A stretch of 64,000 nucleotides of DNA from Marchantia polymorpha subsp. ruderalis (taxonomy: Eukaryota > Streptophyta > Marchantiopsida > Marchantiales > Marchantiaceae). Positions 56,272 through 64,000 of the stretch are shown one piece after another. The first letter of the stretch is position 1. Each line of letters starts with the position of its first letter. Where the stretch lies: positions 29,785,501 through 29,849,500 of the forward strand of contig AP031355.1 in the NCBI GenBank assembly GCA_037833965.1, read 5' to 3'. Made by a program: the position numbers and the translations under genes. The notes beneath the pieces were generated by a model. It did no database searches, was not told the DNA's origin, and saw only the letters and a list, made by a program, of their open reading frames with translations.

Positions 56272-59200
56272 ACATGTCTGCAATTCACGAAAGTAGAAAT
56301 TTAGCAATTACTATATTTCGCCGCAGGTTTTCGTGCTAGTTTCTCTGTAGCATCCTTTTTGTATTACATTAATATCCGAGGCGGGATTTTAGTAATCATT
56401 TACACTTTCATTAATTCTCAATTTTTTCGATAGCTTCTGATTTACTACTGGTAATAAGTCTTTTATAGAGTTAACTTGGTTAATGAGCAATCAGCAACTA
56501 ATGTTGGAGTGGAGTTTATATCGTGGATTCTCAAAGTTGAAATTGTATATCAGGTTTGGAAAGAAGTAAAATTTCAGAAGTCTAACCCATACCTTGCCCG
56601 TAATCCTTTGTCGAGGTACTTATCACACCTCATAGTGCTGGGGTGGCTGTGAAGTGGGAGACGACAGAATTTTAGCTGATTTTCAGTTCGTGTAAAGTTA
56701 GATTGTGGAAGATGCTAGATAGAGTGTTTTTGGTTTTGATATCACATTCTTCTTTTATCTTCCATTTCGACTAGGGAATATAGTATTGATTATCACAATG
56801 GCAGGTTTCAGTACACTGTACTTTCACCACAACATCTGTTATTTTAAAAGCATCATCTATAAATGATAGTTATATATCAAACTTTCATAACCATGTTCAA
56901 AATTATTGACTGCTTCGCGTGCAATCATCAGAAGTAAAATTTATATGAAGAAAGTTGAACATGGTGAAAATTTATATAAAGAAAGTTGAACATGGTGCAT
57001 GTCATCCATCCGTTCAGACCAAAATGACTGTGAAAGTAATCCTACCTACTTTTTAACAAAAGAGCTTGTCAAACTAATAGCATCTGTAGTATGAAAAAAA
57101 ATTCCTAAATACTTACTACTGCTTTGAATAAGAACTGATCAGGTCCTTCGAGCTGAACAGCAGACTGGTCGAATGGCAAGACACGTTCACCAGACTTTGT
57201 TGACTGACAAGAAGCGCATTAGTGCGGCCTTGGTCCATAAGGGCTTCCCCCGTTCCTAATTGAAATGGGATGTGTACAGGTCCGGCCACTGAGGCCTGAT
57301 CGGCGATTCGTACCAATATCTGTGGTGCCCAAGATGCTGCACAAGGCACGCAGATATACGCTTGTGATACGTCTGTTGCCTCAAAGCCGCACACTGTTCG
57401 ATAGTTTATCTTCAAAATTATGAGTACATGTCTTGTGTCTCTGAGTACATCTCGCCTATGTCATCTCTTGAAGCTAAGCAAGGGAGCCCTCTTGTGTTAC
57501 TATAGCACGTCAATGACTGCAAATTCGAATTTGAAGAGACTCAAAATATTGAGCTTGTTGAAGCTGTTGCAGCAGATTTCAGGTGAGTGGAGAAGCATTT
57601 TTGAATTCCGTTTGATCTTGGAGCACCAAACCGAGTCATTTCCCCTGGAAACTAAACTCTTGCACAATTTCTTCAGGTCCTTGCATGATGTTATTCAAAC
57701 ATCATTAAGGGTGAGGCGCCTGCCTGAAAGCCAGAACTCATACTGCATATCACTCCTGAGACCGATCCGTTTGTCTTAAACATTTTCTCAAATCGATAGG
57801 AAACAACTCTGAAGATGCACACGTTTGAGGCAAAGGTAGTCAATCAAGTTCTGCTATGTTTAAGCTTGACAAGATAACTGTAGTCTACTGAAAGCAAACC
57901 CTGTGAATGGTATGCTCGCTATTATATTTGTTCATTAAGCACTGCTTTCAAACATATCCATGTTTTCCGTCATCCCTTTGCTTTCCCCCTTCGTGATAAT
58001 TGGATTGAGGGTGCGAGGATCTACTAAAGGAACGAGAATTAGGAACCATTAATTGATCTATTGCAGGACATCGATCGCGGCTCTGGACTTAGATTGAGAG
58101 CACGGTCGGATTTAAACATGGTTTTTTGTGGTCTAAAACTCGCTTACAATTGTTCATATCAATACTTATGATTCCCTTGCTTCTATCCAGAGAAAGAAAG
58201 TTGTAAACGCACTTGGAAAATTCTAATGGGTACAGTTGTGTTCTACGATCACAAATCTGTCTAGTAAATACATATGGAAAACGTTTGAAATTTTAGAGGT
58301 AAACGCAAAAATTCTCTATCTAGTCTCCCAATTTTGTACATTTCGTACATTGATAAGCTACTGTATTTTAGGGTTTAGAAAGAAAATATTGAGTTCTAAA
58401 TCCAGGATGCTTAGATTCGTCTTCCATGGTTAAAATCAAAAAAATTTGGAAAACCATTTTGTATATCTTTTGGTTCCTATTCACTCAAGTTATAAAATTG
58501 CTCCGGCTTACCTATTCTTCGTATGTAAGAACAGTTTTGTTAGAGTTATCATATATTATTTGTTCACATCGCTGCGGTTTTGTATTTCTAACAAACAGGT
58601 AATGTCAGGCCCCGTTGCAAGGAAAATAGCGAGGAAAATAGCGATTTATGTACTAGACATTCACTGAAAATGATATATATGCTTTCTTCATAGAATTCAA
58701 TGAAAAGAGAAGTAAACAGCGGTTATTCTATCTTTCTAGTGGAAACAGAGGAAGAAGAACATAGAGCACCGCATGGTGATGGATCTTTATGAGTCCAGCG
58801 CTCGTGTCTGATCAAGGATCTAAGAGTTGATTCATTAGAACTCACGCTCAACATCTGGACGAGATCAAGCAGACAGCGACAACAAGATATGGCGATCCGG
58901 ATGAGATAAAGTATAACCAGTCAAATCAAGAGGTCATGATCAAGCTGTATGATGTACAGACATAGACAAAATGACAAAGAAACCAATTAAGATACACGTC
59001 AGGTGGTACTCATGTCACCTATTACTTTGAAGCCAATGTCTATGTTCTAAACTACTACAGCAGACCCAGTTGTCCTATTCCTCTTGCATCCTCATCATAC
59101 AAAGGCCCAAGACCGTGCCTAGTCTCTGTTGTGTGTAGATCGAATTCGTACAGGATCTGTGACCAAATTATATATGATAGCAGACTTCATCGTGTTCCAA

Positions 59201-60737
59201 AAGCAAAACTCAGATATACCTGCTTTTGATTTGTGTTTTACACAAACAAAACAGTTGATATTCCAATAATCGATGCAATGTGGATATATCTTGAGGTCAA
59301 AGTTATGTAGCTGATTACTACTTTCAAACACACTCTTCTTACATTATTGGGTAATCCACCAAACTAACGACCTGGACTTCGAAATCGGGACATTCGTTCT
59401 GAGTTGCAAAGGGTTTTGGACACTTGCTCACTTCAACGCGGACTAAGACATTCACATCGCTGCAGCTCCTAACTCATTCAGCAGCTCCAAGTCCAAGTCT
59501 TGTAATTAAGGCTACCTATTTCTTCGGTCGCCTCCGGTATTGCTGTTGACTCCTTCAGTTTCTTCCAGCGTGATTGATTAATGGCAGAAAGGGTCACACC
59601 GATTCATGAACACTGACATTGATGGGAACATTCTTCACAAACTTGCCTGGTCTGTGGCGCGTTCCTGTAGTCTTTGCTACCTGAATATGATCAGGCTTTG
59701 AAGAATATATGTGAATACACCGGTACTAGAGGCCAATTTTTTTCGCAGATCCGAGTTGTATCTGTACATATCTGTGCTTTGATGTGTCCCATGGCCAATC
59801 TGGAGACCGATCTTATAAACTGGATGAACAGTGGCTTTCGATACGGTGCTCGTCAAGACGATCTCATCGTTGATAATTCCTTTGAGTGTCATTCGTCACC
59901 CATCAGTAGGAAGAATCTTCGATCGATCCTATGACAAAGAAAGTCAACGGAACATCAACATTAATCATCGGTCACTATAAAATAGGGATGACGTGAAAAT
60001 GCATGAACCTACATTCTTAACACTGTATACGGGTTGAATTCAAAAATCACTGCACATGAAGCAAGAAACTCTGCATTAAATTTTATTTTACAAGTAAAGC
60101 AATGGGATTACCTGATAGACTTTTCGAGGCTCGTATGATCTCTGGGAAAGAAGGAACACAGAAGAAAGAAGATGTCTGAGACACTTCAAAATTTAAATTC
60201 TGAGATCTCTGGGGTAGACGAGTTTTAATTGTGAATTCTCATAATACAGACTCCTCGAATAAAGCAAACAGGGAAAGCAGATTCAGTATAAACATTCGAA
60301 GGAATGATTTCGAAATAAAAACTTCATCTCGATATATGATTATGAAGTACTGTAACAGATCTGAACGCCAGTCTTTGCGTTCTCCATATTGTTGAGGCCT
60401 GCTTGGCTTGAGAGGGGAAATGGTTCAAGTCCCCAAAAGTTCTTCAGAATTCCACGCGTTCGTTGAACTGTAAGGTGTTATGGATACTGTATTGCAATGC
60501 ACTCAGCAGCCTCCCCTCCCAGACGTTGTAGTATCTCACAATATGAATCGAACAAGGACGCGAGAAAGAGTAAAAGAAATCCATCCTAGATTCATTATCT
60601 GGTAAGGAGATGCAGCTTCATTGACGAATAAAAGGAGCTAGCGAGCTGTATCAGATAGGTTCAGATTTCCGGAACCAATGCACGACATTGAAGGCGGCGA
60701 CGGAATGTACATGATGATGACGACGACCACACTTTCT
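56272..60737. other. Intergenic DNA
   Basis: About 4.5 kb, mostly AT-rich, with no recognisable gene, transposon end or tandem array. Frames reach 119 codons (57420-57779, +) without known motifs. The right end should include the kinase 3' untranslated region. Confidence 0.5.
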
Positions 60738-61697
60738 CTACTTCTGCGGTTGTGTACCGGGCACAGGGTACACCAGCGGAATGCTCTTGAACCATGGATG
60801 CTCAAGCAACTCAGCAGCAGTGGGACGATCTTTGGGATGCTGGGCGAGACAGGCCTCCATGAACTGTCGACATGGATCGGAAAATTCGCATGGAAGGTCC
60901 AAGGAGGCTCTGCGGTACCCTGTTTCAGGATCGACGTCCGCGGGATTTTCAGCGAAGTAAATTCTGGGAACTTTCTGAGGCGGGGCGCCGGTTGCCATTT
61001 CCACCAGAGTACAGCCCACTGAATAAATGTCAGACGGAGGGAGTTGCTCGATCTCGTCCGCCACTTCGGGAGCCCTCCAGCCGTCGGTGCCGGTTGTGTA
61101 GATTCGCTTTCTGAGTGGATCCCAGCCCCTTTTGGGAGGCAGCAGGACGTCACCATCGGCGACGACTTTGCCCGATCCCAGATCGCAGAGCTTCAGGTTC
61201 TCCATGCCCAGGAGAATATTGGAAGCCTTGATATCCCCGTGGACCTTGCCCTGACCGTGCAAGTACACCAGAGCCTTCAATATATCACGACAGAAGACCG
61301 CGCAGATGCCCTCTTTCAAATTCCCCTTCTGCCTCTCCATCATTTGCAGTATGCTTCCTCGTGGCACCCACTCCAGGAACAGGTTGCACACGTCCACGTT
61401 GCCCATCTCCCTGCACTGCTTCTCGAGGTTGAACCCAAGGTATTTGGGAAAGTAATGATAGTCGATGGGTTGTGGTCCCTTGTACAGCCTCCTCTCCACC
61501 TCGATGGACGTCCTCTGCTCCAGGTCATGTGCCATAACCGTCTTCGCCACAAACTTCTTATTATTCTCCAGATTCGTGCACAGAAAAATGGTGGAGAATG
61601 AGCCTAGGTTAATCGGCCCATTCCTCACCCACCGCGTGTCCCGTTTAGGTGGTGCAGCCATTTTCGTCGAGTGTGCTTCACACCCGCAACCAAACAC
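60738..61697 (-). CDS. Small protein kinase, MAPKKK-like, with HGD and DLG motifs
   Basis: A 319-residue, intronless Ser/Thr-type kinase domain with almost no extra sequence. Landmarks: a degenerate glycine loop (NLGSFSTIFLC, 30-40); FVAKTV with catalytic Lys52; a probable alpha-C Glu near 66; KVHGDIKASN at 151-160, where HGD replaces HRD but Asp155 remains; CDLGSG at 171-176, where DLG replaces DFG but Asp172 remains; and TGTDGWRAPE then SDIYSVGCTLVEMATGAPP, wording close to plant MEKK-type kinases. DRPTAAELLEHPWF closes the domain. A second ATG twelve codons in (61661) has a better context and begins MAAPPKRDTRW, so it may be the true start. All residues needed for phosphotransfer appear present, so activity is possible. 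Upstream signals and substrates cannot be read from the sequence. Confidence 0.85.
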   Translation of the reverse strand: MFGCGCEAHSTKMAAPPKRDTRWVRNGPINLGSFSTIFLCTNLENNKKFVAKTVMAHDLEQRTSIEVERRLYKGPQPIDYHYFPKYLGFNLEKQCREMGNVDVCNLFLEWVPRGSILQMMERQKGNLKEGICAVFCRDILKALVYLHGQGKVHGDIKASNILLGMENLKLCDLGSGKVVADGDVLLPPKRGWDPLRKRIYTTGTDGWRAPEVADEIEQLPPSDIYSVGCTLVEMATGAPPQKVPRIYFAENPADVDPETGYRRASLDLPCEFSDPCRQFMEACLAQHPKDRPTAAELLEHPWFKSIPLVYPVPGTQPQK

Positions 61698-62512
61698 GAA
61701 GTTCCGACTGGCTGCTTCACGAGATTAAACTTCAGTCCATCCTCCCAGGCTCCTCCAGTTGATTAGTCCAGTCGCAAGCTGGAGATTAAACTCTGCAATT
61801 ATGTGATTGGATCGATCTGCAATCACGAATGAGGACGTCAAAGCGTTAGGATCAACCATTGTATCTCAAATCACCGTGGTTAAGCACCTCTGTTGAAGCA
61901 TTCATCTTTATCATTGATATCATATATCGTTTGTGCATTCACGCCATCTTTAAAACGTTATGAGTCTCCAGCTGTACCTGTCAACACTCTTCACTCTAAT
62001 CATCTCGTACGACACGATTCTTTCACAAAACAGATCATGAACATCTCAAGAGCCCACTGTGACAGTCAATCGGATTTAGATTACAAATTGCTGATGTGGC
62101 GAACCTGATTTGGACCCACAATGACCGAAGAAGCTCTACAATCTTCTAAAAGTCACGGGAACATGCTGACTTGCACGGTTCAATCAAAAGCCTTGCTCAG
62201 AGCCCTAATCTATTGCCAATTCCAACCAGTGCTAGTAACAATGAGGAAGAAATCGAGGGGATATTCAGGGAAGATTAGGAAACTGAAATATATGATACCA
62301 TTACAGATGTGCTTTCGGAAATTTAGCATGTTCACGAACCAAATGGCTTAGATACTTCGAGAAAGCGCTGGCGTAGAATCAAAGGACATACATTGAAACG
62401 GTTTGAACATTATAAGATTGTGCGCCGACACTTCAGAGGCGAAACGACGCGATGTCTGCCTTTATAGCATATCCTGGGAAAAATGAAAACTCACACTCCC
62501 CTCCACTTCGTT

Positions 62513-62549
62513 TTCTTGTAACTTGGTTCCTTGGACCAAGTTACAAGAA
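62513..62549. repeat. Perfect 15-bp inverted repeat, 7-nt loop
   Basis: TTCTTGTAACTTGGT at 62513-62527 is the exact reverse complement of 62535-62549. The loop is TCCTTGG. Confidence 0.88.
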
Positions 62550-62575
62550 TCAATCGATCGGTCTGTATCCATGAA

Positions 62576-62621
62576 ACTTTACTCGCCGTCCGCTTAGGAT
62601 CGACCGGACGGTGAGTAAAGT
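62576..62621. repeat. 17-bp inverted repeat with one mismatch, 12-nt loop
   Basis: ACTTTACTCGCCGTCCG at 62576-62592 pairs with CGGACGGTGAGTAAAGT at 62605-62621; the single mismatch would be a G-U pair in one transcript. It lies 26 bases from the preceding hairpin. Confidence 0.85.
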
Positions 62622-63373
62622 GGCATACATGGACGAGGGCGCTGCCTACATCTGATTTATATGCAGCTACTGAAGATTGCGACTGTCGGTTGCACGATTG
62701 GCAATAAATTATCCGAGTCATAATATGTCTCATCCTTGGCACAATTTCTCCGGTTTCTGAATGGCCTGATTCAAGTGCGGCGAGTGATCCGAACTTTGAG
62801 AAGGTTTGCGCTCTGTGATTGGAGAATACTCTCAGGTGCTGGCTGACGTGCTCGTCATGACCGCAGTGGTATTCTTGTTGATTAAATGAATGCAGACTGT
62901 GATGGAAATCTGTGGGCTAATCAAGCTCAAGCTCATGATACCGTTTGCAAATTGTGAAGTCTATGGACTCAGCACGCGTACCCAACGAAGAGAAATAATG
63001 TTTTAAGCTTCCAAAGTGCTGAATGTCAAATGAAGTTGACGAGAAAAAGGTCGGATTGCTTCTGCACGCATGCTCTAATCTACTCGACAAAGCATCCAAT
63101 CCCCGGTAAAGGCACCGTAAACATACTTCTTCATGCAAAAGCAGGCGTAAACCACAGAAAATTTCACATCAATTCGGATTTTGAGATTCGTGCACGAATG
63201 TGCCCACAATCTTTTTATTATTTTTATCAAATGAGATGCAGGTACACTAAGATCAGTGGTACCAATGCTCCTGGCATGTAACAACTTCACCTACAGACAC
63301 AATAGGAAAAGCTAATTAGCTTAATCAACCTCATCAATCTTACGAGCAATCGCAAGTAGACGAATTTCTGATT

Positions 63374-64000
63374 CTAGTAGCCTGGTTGCGTTCCAGCCCC
63401 TTCAGCTTCCTGTAGCTTGTCGATGACGTCAGCTGTCACTCCGAAGGATTTAATCAAAACTGCATCAGCTATGCCGGTCCCGAACAGAGTGGTCGGGAGC
63501 CTGGCAACTCCCGGAGAGGCGCTGCTGAAGGAGTTGAGAAATTTAGCCGTCGTCTGATAGTTGTTGAACTGGAAGTGAACCAAGCCCCTGGGGACAATGA
63601 AAAGATCTCCCTCCTTCAAGGTCTGGGTCCTCAGCGTGTTAGTGGTGTCTACGAAGCCGATGTCGACGGTGCCTTCGAGCACGAACACGAGCTCCGAAGC
63701 ACGAGGATGGACGTGAGGAGGATTTACGGTCCCTGGTGGAGCAACCACGAGAGTGGAAGAGATACCGAGGCCATCGAGTGCTGCAAAATTAGAGAGGTCT
63801 GCTCTCATAGTCGTTACGAGGGGAGCATCAGACGGATTGGCGGTGAAGTTCCTGAAACCGGGGAAGGTGAAGAAATTTCCATCCAGAGCTGTGGCATTCT
63901 CTCCATCTGGGACTTTGAAGTCCGAAGTGAGCTCGGGATCCGATCCAAACACTTGCAGGCTCTGAAGGCAGAATATTGCAAGCAGTAATGATGCCAGTAC
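63374..64000 (-). CDS. Germin-like protein (cupin), amino end outside window
   Basis: Secreted cupin of the germin-like group, some members of which are oxalate oxidases or superoxide dismutases. The frame runs off the window end; the last visible codons read VLASLLLAIFCLQSLQVFGS, the hydrophobic part of a signal peptide, so the start codon lies beyond 64000. Cupin motif 1 is NPPHVHPRASELVFVLEGT (two His and a Glu for metal), and motif 2 is GDLFIVPRGLVHFQFN (third His). The rest, including SDPELTSDFKVPDG and ATALDGNFFTFPGF near the amino end and FGTGIADAVLIKSFGV near the stop, fits the family. The asparagines in NFTANPS and ENATAL are possible glycosylation sites. Expected to act in the apoplast; the reaction cannot be told from sequence. 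Confidence 0.9.
   Translation of the reverse strand, partial: VLASLLLAIFCLQSLQVFGSDPELTSDFKVPDGENATALDGNFFTFPGFRNFTANPSDAPLVTTMRADLSNFAALDGLGISSTLVVAPPGTVNPPHVHPRASELVFVLEGTVDIGFVDTTNTLRTQTLKEGDLFIVPRGLVHFQFNNYQTTAKFLNSFSSASPGVARLPTTLFGTGIADAVLIKSFGVTADVIDKLQEAEGAGTQPGY

Larger units (their letters stand above)
61698..63373. other. Intergenic DNA with two adjacent hairpins
   Basis: Kinase upstream region at left and germin-like 3' region at right. No further gene recognised. Two strong inverted repeats lie side by side at 62513-62549 and 62576-62621. Confidence 0.55.

Noticed and set aside
57116-57415. 99-codon minus-strand frame with possible exon character
   Set aside because: No motif recognised, and no splice partners that would extend it could be found with confidence.

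Overview
This is a nuclear window from a land plant, most likely a non-seed plant such as a moss or liverwort (inference). Support comes from a 15-exon rhamnogalacturonan lyase of the plant type with GT-AG introns of about 110-615 bp, a germin-like protein, a plant-like kinase and a plant tRNA-Gln. The introns look too long for Selaginella. No marker fixes the genus.

Positions 1-32865 are a stack of nested LTR retrotransposons, all read here as fossils. Two families dominate. Both look like the non-chromoviral (Tat/Athila-like) branch of Ty3/gypsy, judged from their reverse transcriptase motifs, the lack of a chromodomain, and primer-binding sites that match the 3' end of tRNA-Asp. The plus-strand element A1 (window start to 18444) sits inside the minus-strand element A2 (18445 rightwards). 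A complete family-B element (3256-11113) with two LTRs identical by eye has landed inside A1, with GAGC on both sides. Further right are a solo LTR of a third family (22566-24006, target repeat ACAAC), a solo family-A LTR (27274-29733, target repeat CTAGT), a reduced family-B copy (30081-31656) and other LTR pieces.

The most unusual structure is the family-A LTR. In A1 it runs about 5.4 kb (13074-18444) and carries a 1038-codon open reading frame upstream of its own TATA box. A second copy of that reading frame lies in the same relative place in the 5' LTR of A2, and a third fragment lies at 31908-32865. The solo LTR at 27274-29733 lacks it and has a 15-bp tandem array instead.

Positions 32866-64000 are gene-poor and mostly AT-rich, with older copia and family-A remnants. 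Host genes are a rhamnogalacturonan endolyase (42323-47784, +), an intronless GH29 alpha-L-fucosidase of bacterial style (52716-54191, +), tRNA-Gln(CUG) (56200-56271, -), a small protein kinase with HGD and DLG motifs in place of HRD and DFG (60738-61697, -), and a germin-like protein cut by the window end (63374-64000, -). The lyase and the fucosidase both act on wall polysaccharides or glycans and lie about 5 kb apart on one strand; the germin-like protein is probably apoplastic. Several near-perfect short hairpins lie in the intergenic DNA.
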